Of a stretch of 64,000 bases of DNA, positions 18,101 to 25,717 are shown one piece after another (the stretch's first letter is position 1; each line of letters begins with the position of its first letter). The DNA lies in the NCBI RefSeq assembly GCF_002101675.1, contig NZ_LQOY01000072.1, forward strand, positions 1 through 64,000. Direction: 5' to 3'. A program made the translations under genes and the position numbers. The stretch is from Mycobacterium gordonae. GTDB taxonomy: Bacteria; Actinomycetota; Actinomycetes; Mycobacteriales; Mycobacteriaceae. Below the pieces are notes generated by a model. It was not told where the DNA came from and searched no databases. It saw only the letters and a list, made by a program, of their open reading frames with translations.

Positions 18101-19028
18101 ATCCGTCGAGTCGGGCGGCACAGGCCACCACGGTGGCCTCGGTGGGGCCGTAGGTGTTCCAGACTTCGCGACCCTCTTGCGCGTTCTGAGCCAGCCGCTC
18201 GGCAAGTTCCGGCGGGCACGCCTCGCCACCGAAGATCAACAGCCGCACCGCTTCCAGCGCTTCGGCGGGCCACAGCGCCGCCAGCGAGGGCACCGTCGAG
18301 ACCACGGTGACGTCTCTGGTGACCAGCCAGGGTCCAAGATCCATCCCGCTGCGCACCAGCGACCGCGGCGCCGGAACCAGGCAGGCGCCGTGCCGCCACG
18401 CCAGCCACATCTCCTCACACGACGCGTCGAATGCCACCGATAACCCGGCCAGCACCCGGTCACCGGGCCCGATCGGGCTGTCCTGGCAAAACATCTGCGC
18501 TTCGGCGTCCACGAAGGCGGCGGCGCTGCGGTGGCTGACCGCTACCCCTTTCGGAGTGCCGGTGGACCCGGAGGTGAAGATGATCCACGCGTCATCACGG
18601 GCCAGCGGGGCCTCGGCCCGCCAACCCCGGCTTGCGCCCTGGGTGCGCTGGATGCCCTTGTCGGTGATGACGGCGACGACGCCGGCCTCCCCGAAGACCA
18701 GTTCGGCCCGCTCGTCGGGATCGTCGGCGTCCACCGGCACATAGGCGGCGCCGGCGGCCAGCACGGCAAGGATCGCCGTGTAGAGCGAGTAGTTGCCCGA
18801 CGGCATCCGGATCCCGATACGGTCGCCGCGTCCGATACCGCGGGCGGCCAGCCAGGCGACGCTGTCGGTCATGTCCTCGATCAGCTCGCTGTAGGTGAGC
18901 TGGACCTCGCCGTCGTCGATCGCGGCGGCGTCCGGGTAGCGCGCGGCGGTGGCCCGGATGATGTCGATCAGCGTGCGCGGACTCGGTGCGTCAGCCGACA
19001 GCAGGTACTGCGCGGGGATCTCGGGCAC
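15123..19028 (-). CDS. Pls/PosA-type membrane non-ribosomal peptide synthetase
   Basis: 1301 residues in the layout of Streptomyces poly-epsilon-lysine synthetase. An adenylation domain (about 15-490) has TSGSTGTPKG at 152-161, YGPTEATV at 293-300, RSGDL near 375 and catalytic Lys481. A carrier domain (about 500-570) has the phosphopantetheine Ser536 in LGGGSL. Three beta-helix acyltransferase-like domains (about 690-810, 945-1040, 1175-1290) are separated by hydrophobic helices (about 590-665, 825-900, 1075-1130). There is no standard condensation or thioesterase domain. The selectivity residues read D201 A202 E205 S244 I265 G267 T292 V300 V301 K481, eight of ten matching the lysine code DAESIGSVCK as I recall it. 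Expected to activate lysine or a similar basic amino acid at the membrane. Confidence 0.9.
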   Translation of the reverse strand: MPEIPAQYLLSADAPSPRTLIDIIRATAARYPDAAAIDDGEVQLTYSELIEDMTDSVAWLAARGIGRGDRIGIRMPSGNYSLYTAILAVLAAGAAYVPVDADDPDERAELVFGEAGVVAVITDKGIQRTQGASRGWRAEAPLARDDAWIIFTSGSTGTPKGVAVSHRSAAAFVDAEAQMFCQDSPIGPGDRVLAGLSVAFDASCEEMWLAWRHGACLVPAPRSLVRSGMDLGPWLVTRDVTVVSTVPSLAALWPAEALEAVRLLIFGGEACPPELAERLAQNAQEGREVWNTYGPTEATVVACAARLDGSGPISIGLPLRGWDLAVVDAEGGQVGYGETGELVIGGVGLARYLDEDKDAEKYAAMPTLGWKRAYRSGDLVRLEEDGLYFCGRADDQVKVGGRRIELGEVDAALVNLTGVSGGAAAVRRTASGTAVLVGYVVSADPSFDIVKARNELAGHLPAALVPRLVLIEDLPTRTSGKVDRDALPWPPPGSTDTEEAPALAGTAGRLAQLWRDLLGANVTGEEADFFALGGGSLAAAQLVSTLRQQYPQITVADLYDHPRLGSLAGFLDEFGPPPRVEERVVKPTPRLTQLIQTVLAVPLATLSALQWITWLALGNNIARALHLVPWTVAVSWWWVGIAFLLFVTPLGRMGTAVLFARLLLWNVKPGSYPRGGSVHLRVWLAERLAEAGGAENLAGAPWLVYYARALGAEIGKGVDLHSVPPVTGLLTVGQRSAIEPEVDLRGHWVDGDVFHVGAITIGNDATIGARTTLLPGAVVGKNADVAPGSGVTDKIKNGQYWKGSPAAKSGRVNHPWPDERPARKSYWVAGYGLTSLALAGLPLLALIAGLSIIGLAVHHTRTLSQAVLPALLWTPLAALAGFAAYAVVTVVAVRVLSIGLREGYHPVRSRVGWQLWTTERLMDAARNYLFPLYASLFTPVWLRILGTRVGRGTEISTVLLTPKFAVIEDGAFLADDTMVASYELGGGWIYAAETTVGRRAFLGNSGITQPGRRVPDDGLVAVLSATPPKAKRGSSWLGSPPMRLRRRPAEADEETTYSPPRRLKVMRAAVEICRLLPVVVTVAIGVAVLGGLQALTITVGIWWAALSGGLVLLAAGAVAGLVTVLAKWILVGRIRASEFPLWSSFVWRNELADTFVETVAAPWFARAASGTPVMNLWLRGLGAAVGRGTWCETYWLPEADLVALGEGSTVNRGCVVQTHLFHDRIMRMDTVVLEPGATLGPHCVALPAARVGAGASVGPASLVVRGDEVPGSTRWQGNPVRPWVPRKKGRKEAADVKDNAA

Positions 19029-19151
19029 TCAATAGTTCTACGCGAGCAGACCTACGCGCGCCCGTCTGGCCGCTAGGGCGAGTCATGCCGCTCATCTCTG
19101 CACAGCGCAGTCACGCGTGTTCTCCCTGATGAAGGTGGAGTTCCCCAGAAA

Positions 19152-19520
19152 TCATGCCGCACCGCGGGACCTGCTTCCCGACTCCCGCGAGGCAGGCCCG
19201 AGGCCGGCGGCGTCGATCCGGCGCTGAATCTGCGGCAGACTGATCCAGCGGTAGGTTCCGGCGTCGAGCACGGCGGCCCAGTCTTCCCAGCCGTCGAGGG
19301 CGGATTCCACCTCGGTCAGTAAGACGTTGGACCGGGTGATGGCAATTCGATGGTTACGGTCGGCTCGGCGAGCGTCTGCGACGACCGCTATCAGCTGGCC
19401 GGTTCCGTCGTCGAGCCGCTCTTCGTCGGGGGGTGCCGAGCTGGGTCGGAAGCGCAGATGGAAACGCTTTCCCGCACTATCGAGAAAGTACCAGGCTTGA
19501 GCGAAGTCGATTTCTGCCAT
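19152..19520 (-). CDS. Hypothetical protein
   Basis: 122 residues, family not recognised. It opens with AEIDFAQAWYFLDSAGKRF, has an acidic middle (PPDEERLDDGTGQ), a Trp-rich EDWAAVL segment and a Ser/Arg-rich tail. No signal peptide or membrane helix. It is 123 bp upstream of the Pls-like gene on the same strand, so it may or may not share its promoter. Composition is protein-like, but there is no family support. Confidence 0.5.
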   Translation of the reverse strand: MAEIDFAQAWYFLDSAGKRFHLRFRPSSAPPDEERLDDGTGQLIAVVADARRADRNHRIAITRSNVLLTEVESALDGWEDWAAVLDAGTYRWISLPQIQRRIDAAGLGPASRESGSRSRGAA

Positions 19521-20080
19521 AGTTCCTCATCTGTCGCTGTGGTGTCCGCGTGCAACGACCGGACCGGGCCTACTCGCAATTCGACGATTTGTTCACTGCG
19601 GCAATATGTTCCGCCTCTTCATGGTTGCGGGTCTGCAGTGATGGGCGGCGTATGGCTTGGCCCGATGCCCGAGTCGTTCACGAAATCGACTGTAGCACTG
19701 TGAAATCGGTGTAACCGGGATGCCGAAGCAGTACTCCAACATGCCCTGCATGCAGGGCAGGCATTGCCGCCTTACGGTGACGTTTTCGAGGCGAAAAATG
19801 TTGAATTCGAGATGATTTCGTTAGCTGGTCGCCTCGCGCAACCGCTTGCGATCTGCTAGGCGGGGATCCGCTATCGGGCTCGGTTGACCATCGGGTCGCT
19901 GGTCAGGCGATCGGTGAACCGATTGCACACGTGGTCGCAGTGAATTGCAGCACCCTTGCTCCCACACTGTGGCAGTCTTCACCGGAATCAGCTCGATGTG
20001 CGCATCCCGCGGCGGCGCGGGCCGCGGGGGATAGTCTCGATTCAGTTTGACAGTGAAGAATCGTGTACCGAGGTGAGCCG
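19521..20080. other. 560-bp intergenic region, no convincing gene
   Basis: Lies between the divergent hypothetical gene and the carboxylesterase gene. It is less GC-rich than its surroundings (AAAAATG, GAATTC and ATGATTTCG stretches near 19790-19830). I see no frame with protein-like composition. The only clear structure is the perfect palindrome at 19742-19759. Confidence 0.6.
19742..19759. promoter_or_regulatory. Perfect 18-bp palindrome
   Basis: TGCCCTGCATGCAGGGCA is identical to its reverse complement, with nine-base arms and no spacer, and is loosely flanked by ATGCC/GGCAT. It sits mid-way in the intergenic region, about 320 bp before the carboxylesterase start and 220 bp before the divergent gene. 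It is long enough to be a dimeric regulator site; no regulator can be assigned. Confidence 0.45.
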
Positions 20081-21613
20081 ATGGACCCGGAAGTAGCCAC
20101 GGAGTCGGGCGTCGTGCGTGGGCGGCGCCTGCGCGATGTCGACCTATGGCGGGCTATTCCCTACGCGGCGCCTCCCGTCGGTCCGCTGCGCTTCCGTGCC
20201 CCGCAACCGGTGCCGGCCTGGACGGGTGCGTTCGACGCGACCCGATTCGGTCACGCCGCCCACTCCCACCGGCTCAGCTCCCCGTTGGGCCTGTTGAAAC
20301 GCCAACTTCAGCATGAGGACTGCCTGACACTGAACGTCTGCGCCCCGGCCGAACGCGCCGCCGCACCCTGTCCGGTGCTGGTGTTCATCCACGGCGGCGG
20401 TTATTTCGAGGGCACCTCCGCGCTGCCGGTGCACGACCCCAAGCCGCTGGTCCGCAAATTCGGGGTGGTGGTCGTCGGAATCAACTACCGGCTCGGCGGT
20501 CTGGGCTTTGTCGACTTCTCGCAGTACTCAACCGAGTTCGAGTCCAATCTCGGTCTACGCGACCAGGTGGCGGCGCTGAAGTGGGTGAGCCGCAACATCG
20601 CGGCATTCGGCGGAGACCCGGACAACATCACCGTGTGGGGCCAGTCCGCCGGAGCCAGCGCGGTCCTGAATCACTTGGCCATGCCGGCCACCAGGGGACT
20701 GTTTCACCGCGCGATCGCGCAGAGTCCGGTAGCCGATGCGGTGCGTACACCCGAGCAGGCCGCCGAGACTGCCCGGCGGTGCATCGCGGCGCTGGACGCC
20801 GACCCGGCCACGGCCGCCGACGTCCTGCGCAACGCGCCCGCCGCCGCGATCACCAGTGCAGCGATCCAGGTGATGCTCAAGGCGGCACGCGAGGTTCCGT
20901 GCCAGATGACGCTCGCTCCCGTCATCGACGGCGAGTTCCTGCCCGAGGACCCGACGGCGACGATCGCGGCCGGCCGCGCCCACCGCGTGCCCCTGCTCAT
21001 CGGATCGATGCGCGACGAGCTGGGCCACGCGGGCTGGGGGCCGGTGCGGCGGGTGGTCGACATCGTTCCCACCACACCGGGGCGGGTGGACCGCATGTTC
21101 GCCGCGACCGATCCGGACGCGCAATCGCGGGTTCTGGCGCACTACCCGGATTATCCGAGCCGGCGCGCACTGACCCGGTTGGCGTCTGACTGCTTCTTCG
21201 TGCGGCCGACAGTCGCGGTGGCCGAGGCACACGCCTGCCACGCCCCGACCTACCTCTACCGCCTCGACTACGCCCCGCCGGTCTTGCGATGGATCGGGAT
21301 GGGCGCTATCCACGCCACCGACGTGCCGCTGGTATTCGGCTGCGAGATACCGGAATTGCAGGCACTCACGCTCGTCGGGCGCCGGCGGTATCGCTGGATG
21401 AGCGACTGGGTGCAGCAGCGCTGGGTCGAGTTCGCCAGGACCGGGACGCCGGGCTGGCCGCCGTATTCCGCTGACCAGGCGACCCTGGTCATCGACGACC
21501 CCGATCCGCACCTGGTCCCGGGACTGCACCGCAGCATGTGGGAGGCATGGCGGCACTACGCGGGACCGCAGCGGGGGGCGCGCTTTCCGGCAGCACACCA
21601 GGACCGCCACTGA
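20081..21613 (+). CDS. Type B carboxylesterase/lipase (LipT-like)
   Basis: 510 residues from the ATG at 20081, chosen over a GTG 18 bp upstream because GAGGTGAG precedes it. Alpha/beta-hydrolase of the carboxylesterase B family: HGGGYFEG (104-111) forms the oxyanion hole, GQSAGA (187-192) holds nucleophile Ser189, an acidic residue is in RDELGHAG, and the catalytic His is in GAIHATDVP. Length and family resemble M. tuberculosis LipT, but orthology is not proven. No signal peptide. Its stop overlaps the next start (TGATG), so the dehydrogenase is co-translated. Confidence 0.92.
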   Translation: MDPEVATESGVVRGRRLRDVDLWRAIPYAAPPVGPLRFRAPQPVPAWTGAFDATRFGHAAHSHRLSSPLGLLKRQLQHEDCLTLNVCAPAERAAAPCPVLVFIHGGGYFEGTSALPVHDPKPLVRKFGVVVVGINYRLGGLGFVDFSQYSTEFESNLGLRDQVAALKWVSRNIAAFGGDPDNITVWGQSAGASAVLNHLAMPATRGLFHRAIAQSPVADAVRTPEQAAETARRCIAALDADPATAADVLRNAPAAAITSAAIQVMLKAAREVPCQMTLAPVIDGEFLPEDPTATIAAGRAHRVPLLIGSMRDELGHAGWGPVRRVVDIVPTTPGRVDRMFAATDPDAQSRVLAHYPDYPSRRALTRLASDCFFVRPTVAVAEAHACHAPTYLYRLDYAPPVLRWIGMGAIHATDVPLVFGCEIPELQALTLVGRRRYRWMSDWVQQRWVEFARTGTPGWPPYSADQATLVIDDPDPHLVPGLHRSMWEAWRHYAGPQRGARFPAAHQDRH

Positions 21614-22608
21614 TGCCAGAACGCCTGCCGCAGGTGGCGATTCTCGACGACTACGCAAGGGTCGCGCTGGAACTCGCCGATTGGTCCCCGGTGCAGAAGC
21701 TGGCCGAGATCACCGTTTTCGACCGGCACCTGTCGCAAGCCGAGGCGGCAGAGGCGTTGCGGCCCTTCGACGCGCTGTGCACGCTGCGGGAGCGAATGGC
21801 ATTGCCGCGCGGGCTGATCGAGCGGCTACCGAACTTGAAGCTGATCACCATCGTCGGCCGGAGCCTGCCCAACCTGAACATGGCCGCCGCCACCGAGCGC
21901 GGTGTCCTGGTCGCGCACTCGAACTTCGCTCACCCCCGGTTTGCGGCGGTGCGCGACGCGACGCCGGAACTGGCATGGGGACTGATGATTGCGACGGTGC
22001 GCCACCTGGCCGAGGAGCACCGGGGCATGCGCGCGGGCGGTTGGCAGACGACGACTGGGATGACGCTGCACGGTAAGACGCTGGGACTGCTCGGCTTGGG
22101 TCGCGTCGGCCGGCGGATGGCGCAGTACGCCGAAGTCTTTGGCATGGAGGTGATCGCGTGGAGCCAGAACCTCACTGACGAGGCCGCAGCGGCGGCCGGC
22201 GCCCGGCGGGTCGACAAGGCGGCGCTGTTCGCGGAATCCGATGTGGTCTCCATCCACGTGGTGCTGTCGGCACGCACCCGAGCTCTGGTCGGTGCGGCCG
22301 AGTTCGCCCTGATGAAGCCGAACGCCTTTCTGATCAACACATCTCGCGGCCCGATAGTCGATGAGCAAGCCCTGATCGGAGCGCTGACGGCCAATCGCAT
22401 CGCGGGCGCCGGACTCGATGTCTTTGACACCGAGCCACTTCCGCCCGAGCATCCGCTGCGCACACTGCCAAACGTCACACTGACGCCGCACCTCGGTTAC
22501 GTAACTCGCGAAATGCTGGGTGCCTTCTACGCCGACACCGCCGAAGCGGTGGTGGCCTGGCTGAACGGCACGCCGGTCAGGATCGCGAACCCCAGTACGG
22601 ACTCTTGA
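21613..22608 (+). CDS. D-isomer 2-hydroxyacid dehydrogenase family protein
   Basis: 331 residues from the ATG in TGATG. GLLGLGRVGRRMA is the Rossmann glycine loop; the catalytic Arg is in NTSRGPIVDE, Glu in DVFDTEPLP and His in LTPHLGY, the complete R-E-H set of NAD-dependent D-2-hydroxyacid dehydrogenases such as phosphoglycerate dehydrogenase. It lacks the C-terminal ACT domain of SerA. Substrate unknown; the coupled esterase suggests it may act on a released hydroxyacid. The 3' end overlaps the convergent TetR gene by 32 bp. Confidence 0.92.
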   Translation: MPERLPQVAILDDYARVALELADWSPVQKLAEITVFDRHLSQAEAAEALRPFDALCTLRERMALPRGLIERLPNLKLITIVGRSLPNLNMAAATERGVLVAHSNFAHPRFAAVRDATPELAWGLMIATVRHLAEEHRGMRAGGWQTTTGMTLHGKTLGLLGLGRVGRRMAQYAEVFGMEVIAWSQNLTDEAAAAAGARRVDKAALFAESDVVSIHVVLSARTRALVGAAEFALMKPNAFLINTSRGPIVDEQALIGALTANRIAGAGLDVFDTEPLPPEHPLRTLPNVTLTPHLGYVTREMLGAFYADTAEAVVAWLNGTPVRIANPSTDS

Positions 22609-23164
22609 TCGCCTGCAAAGCCTCGGTGACGTACAGGTCCAGCGACCGTGTTCCGGATTGGCGTATCCAGCGCTGAAAAGCGAAATCACCTGCCGCAAAA
22701 CCAAGTTGAACCAGTAGACCGGGACGGATATCCACGTCGGGGTCGCTGCCCATACGTTCGGCGATCAGTTTGACGGCTCGTTCCTTATCGGCCGGCGTGT
22801 AGATCGTGACCTTCCCGAGCAGTTGCGGCGCGACCAGCAGCGCTTCGCGCCACTCCTCGCTTTCCACGTCACCGAACGAACGCGTGCGGGTGATGATGGC
22901 GTTGATCAGCGCCACGTCCGGCGCCTCGCCGGCCGGGCGTTGCTCCAGCAGGTTCACCACCTCGGCGCCGCCATCGCGGATGGGACCCAGCAGCAGTTCA
23001 TCCTTCGTCGGCACGTGCCGGAAGAAGGTGCGCGGCGAAACACCTGCGGCAGTGGCTATTTCCTCAGTGGTCACGGCGTCGTAGCCCCGCTCGACGAACA
23101 GCCGGAACGCCGCCCGCCGAATGTCGGCGCGGACCTGTGCGCGCTGGCGGTCGCGCAAATTCAT
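22577..23164 (-). CDS. TetR-family transcriptional regulator
   Basis: 195 residues from the ATG at 23162-23164, which overlaps the stop of the SDR upstream (ATGA). The N-terminal HTH is typical: ADIRRAAFRLFVERGYDAV, TTEEIATAAGVSPRTFFRHV, with P-T-K-DELL after it. The C-terminal ligand domain is not diagnostic. Third gene of the operon DapB-like, SDR, TetR. The 15-bp palindrome at 25028-25042 in the operon promoter is its likely operator, giving autoregulation. Confidence 0.92.
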   Translation of the reverse strand: MNLRDRQRAQVRADIRRAAFRLFVERGYDAVTTEEIATAAGVSPRTFFRHVPTKDELLLGPIRDGGAEVVNLLEQRPAGEAPDVALINAIITRTRSFGDVESEEWREALLVAPQLLGKVTIYTPADKERAVKLIAERMGSDPDVDIRPGLLVQLGFAAGDFAFQRWIRQSGTRSLDLYVTEALQAIKSPYWGSRS

Positions 23165-23934
23165 CGGAAGCAGCCGATTCCGCCGTCGACGTGGATGGTC
23201 TGCCCGGTGATGAAGGTTGCGTCGGGGCCGAGCAGGAACGCCACCAGTGCGCCCACGTCGGTGCGGACGTCGCCGATGCGCTTCATGGGCACCCGCCGCA
23301 CCGCCTTGGCGTAATCGTCGGGTGCGAACTGCTTCCACAACTTGACGCCGTCGGATTCGGCGAAAGGGCAGATGACGTTCACGCGGATGTTGTCGCGTCC
23401 CCATTCCAGGGCAGCGACCTTGGACAGCCCGCGGATGCCCTCCTTGGCCGCGGCATAACCGCCCCATTTGGGTTCGCCACCGGTTCCGGTGCCCGAGCCC
23501 AGGTTCACGATCGAACCACCACCCGCCGCCGCCATCAGCGGATGCACCGCCTGCATGAGCAGGAACGTCGCGCGCGGCCCGACTTCGTAGCCCAGGGCCA
23601 GGTCGTCGACGGTGATGTCGACGAAGCGCTTGGGCTCATTGGTGGCGATCGCATTGTTGACCAGGCCGTGCACGGCGCCGAAGGCGTCGACCGCCGACGC
23701 CACGATCCGCCGCGCGCTGTCCGGGGCACGCAGGTCGGCGACCAGCATCTCGGCCGGGCCGATCTCCTTGAGCTCGGCGGTGGTGGCCTGCAATGCGTCG
23801 CCCTGAATGTCCACCACCAGCACCGCCGCGCCGCGCTCCAGCAGGGCGGCGGCGACGCCCTTGCCGACGCCCTGGGCCGCGCCGGTGACGATCGCGACGT
23901 GTCCGCGCAGCGATTCGGGATGGGAATAGCTCAT
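23161..23934 (-). CDS. Short-chain dehydrogenase/reductase
   Basis: 257 residues. TGAAQGVGKG (18-27) is the cofactor motif, LVNNAIA replaces the usual NNAG, and the catalytic Ser in NLGSG and YAAAK complete the SDR signature; it ends in VDGGIGCFR. An Asp after strand 2 (VVDIQG) favours NAD over NADP. It overlaps both neighbours by four bases (ATGA), so the three genes are one transcription unit. Confidence 0.93.
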   Translation of the reverse strand: MSYSHPESLRGHVAIVTGAAQGVGKGVAAALLERGAAVLVVDIQGDALQATTAELKEIGPAEMLVADLRAPDSARRIVASAVDAFGAVHGLVNNAIATNEPKRFVDITVDDLALGYEVGPRATFLLMQAVHPLMAAAGGGSIVNLGSGTGTGGEPKWGGYAAAKEGIRGLSKVAALEWGRDNIRVNVICPFAESDGVKLWKQFAPDDYAKAVRRVPMKRIGDVRTDVGALVAFLLGPDATFITGQTIHVDGGIGCFR

Positions 23935-24989
23935 GCGCGTCCGGCGATGAGCGGCAGATCCAGGTAGGTCTTGATGCCCGGTTCCGCGGGGCAGACGTAG
24001 GGGATGGCGTTGACGCAGTGGTTGGCGGTGGCCACCACACCCGGATTGCGTTGCAGGCCTTCGGCGATCGTCTGCGGTTGCAGTCCCTTGAAGGTCAGGC
24101 TCACACTGGGGTCGCCGGTGATCTCGACCTCGAAGCGTTCGCCCTGCTCGCCGAATTCCCAGGCCGGTTCCAGGTTTTCCTCGCCCATCAGCCAGTTGAC
24201 CGCCGCGGTAATGACCGGCTCTCCGTCGGAAAGCGCTTGCCAGCGGAACCGGCGCGCGGCCACCGTTCCGGGGGCGATGGTCATCGGTTCGTAGTCGATG
24301 TCACCGGTTGCGACAGCGATGTCCTGGATGGTCCTGATGTTGGGTTCGATGCGAAAACCCATGGTGTCGGCGATCATTCGCACCGACTGTTTGAATCCCG
24401 CTTCGAGCAGACTTGCCATCGGGCCCTGCATCGCTTCCTCGGGCGTCCCACCGAATCCCATGATGTGGCGCACCACATCCGGCGCGTTGTAGGTGCGGAT
24501 GTCGGAGAACTCCTCGGCACGCACATGCGTGACCGCCGAGGACAGTGAGGACACCATGAGCGGGAAACGCTCCGTGATGCCGCCGGGGTGGATACCCGAC
24601 CCGTGCAGCGTGACGCCGGCGTCGGCCGCGGCATCGGCGATCGCCCTGACGCGTGGGTTATCCAGGTCGGGGTACACCCAGCCGACCGGGGTGACGACAT
24701 TCTTGCCGGATCGCAGGATCGCGATCACCTCTTCGTCGTTGGGGACCAGCGGGCTGTACATCACACAGTCGGCATCGATCGCCAGCACCTCGTCGATGCT
24801 GGTGGTGGCGGTGACACCCAATGCCCCGCGGCCGAGGATGTCCCCGACGTCGATGCCGTTCTTCTGTGCGCTGTGCACCCAGCAGCCGGCCAGTTCGAGT
24901 TCGGGATGGTTGAGCACGCACTCGATGGCGGCCTTGCCGACGCCACCGGTTGCCCACTGAATGACACGGAACTTGGTGGGGCTACTCAT
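23931..24989 (-). CDS. DapB-like NAD(P)-dependent amine dehydrogenase family protein
   Basis: 352 residues from the ATG at 24987-24989, preferred to an ATG 18 bp upstream because GGAGGT precedes it by five bases. RVIQWATGGVGKAAIE is an N-terminal Rossmann loop like that of dihydrodipicolinate reductase and 2,4-diaminopentanoate dehydrogenase. Further family marks are ADCVMYSPLVP, GKNVVTPVGW and GSGIHPGG. Many mycobacterial paralogues are annotated this way, mostly with unknown substrates. First gene of the operon with SDR and TetR. Confidence 0.85.
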   Translation of the reverse strand: MSSPTKFRVIQWATGGVGKAAIECVLNHPELELAGCWVHSAQKNGIDVGDILGRGALGVTATTSIDEVLAIDADCVMYSPLVPNDEEVIAILRSGKNVVTPVGWVYPDLDNPRVRAIADAAADAGVTLHGSGIHPGGITERFPLMVSSLSSAVTHVRAEEFSDIRTYNAPDVVRHIMGFGGTPEEAMQGPMASLLEAGFKQSVRMIADTMGFRIEPNIRTIQDIAVATGDIDYEPMTIAPGTVAARRFRWQALSDGEPVITAAVNWLMGEENLEPAWEFGEQGERFEVEITGDPSVSLTFKGLQPQTIAEGLQRNPGVVATANHCVNAIPYVCPAEPGIKTYLDLPLIAGRA

Positions 24990-25027
24990 CGGCACCTCCG
25001 GGCACATGGTGGCAGATTGTGACTTCT

Positions 25028-25042
25028 TGACAGTAACTGTCA
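25028..25042. promoter_or_regulatory. Perfect 15-bp palindrome, probable TetR operator
   Basis: TGACAGTAACTGTCA has seven-base arms around one central base and lies 39 bp upstream of the DapB-like start, in the 138-bp gap to the divergent exported-protein gene. Its size and symmetry suit a TetR dimer, and a TetR gene is in the same operon. Confidence 0.65.
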
Positions 25043-25127
25043 GCGCCCATCCTGCGAAAGCCGCCACCTGCGACCCGCCAGTCTGTTAGCTTGCTTAAGC
25101 ACCAGCCGTCGGGGTCGGGGGGCCACC

Positions 25128-25556
25128 ATGAGTCGAGCCGTGAAGCGAGCAACAGTCGCCGTGCTCGGAATGCTCATTGCTGGTGCATGCCTTTCGGCGC
25201 CGCAGGCCGCCGCCGATAACCCGGTCTGCACCGCCACCTGGTGCTCCTTCTTACTGCCGTCGCGCAACATCGGCTGCGAGCTGAACTTTCACCGCGGCAG
25301 CGGCATGACCGACGAGGCGTACTGCCAGTCCGATTCGCCGCCCCAGTCGGTCCGCATGACTCCTGCCGGAGCGTTCAAGACCTGCACCGGTGAGACCTGC
25401 CTGGGCAACGCCGGCGAGGGCACCCCGGTGCTCGACTACGGGCAGAGTGCCGCCGTCGGGCCCTTCACGTGCCGATCGGACACGAACGGCGTTACCTGCA
25501 CCGCATCGGGTCGCGGTTTCACCTTGTCGAACGCCGGAGTCACGCCGGTCGGATAG
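25128..25556 (+). CDS. Small exported protein, function unknown
   Basis: 142 residues. A Sec signal peptide is clear: basic SRAVKR, a hydrophobic core, then SAPQAAA and cleavage before DNPVC near residue 30. The mature part has eight cysteines in pairs (CTATWC, CTGETC and others), suggesting disulfide bonds after export. Pattern resembles small secreted actinobacterial proteins of unknown function. Divergent from the DapB-like operon, with the palindrome between them. Confidence 0.8.
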   Translation: MSRAVKRATVAVLGMLIAGACLSAPQAAADNPVCTATWCSFLLPSRNIGCELNFHRGSGMTDEAYCQSDSPPQSVRMTPAGAFKTCTGETCLGNAGEGTPVLDYGQSAAVGPFTCRSDTNGVTCTASGRGFTLSNAGVTPVG

Positions 25557-25578
25557 CGGCCAAGTCGGTTCGGCGAGC

Positions 25579-25619
25579 TGTCCTGAACTGTCAAAAAGTT
25601 GTCCTCTGCTGTCAAGACG
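25579..25619. promoter_or_regulatory. Four-box TGTC element upstream of the monooxygenase
   Basis: TGTC starts at 25579, 25589, 25600 and 25610, spacing 10, 11, 10 bp, so all boxes face one side of the helix. The core TGTCAAAAAGTTGTC and the end TGTCAAGAC recur unchanged at 29616-29656 with the same spacing. It lies 99 bp before the monooxygenase GTG. Direct repeats in helical phase suit an AraC-family regulator, and one is encoded 3 kb downstream. Confidence 0.75.
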
Positions 25620-25717
25620 CGTGGGCCGTTGCTGTCGCAGCATGTGTTCAGTGGGTCATCCACCGCCCCGCGAACAACGAAGTCGCGAGGCACCTCCAGT
25701 TGAACAGGACCACGGCA

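Noticed and set aside
15123..19028. Ordinary modular NRPS for a siderophore or peptidolipid
   Set aside because: No condensation or thioesterase domain and only one module; beta-helix domains and membrane helices occupy the C-terminal half.
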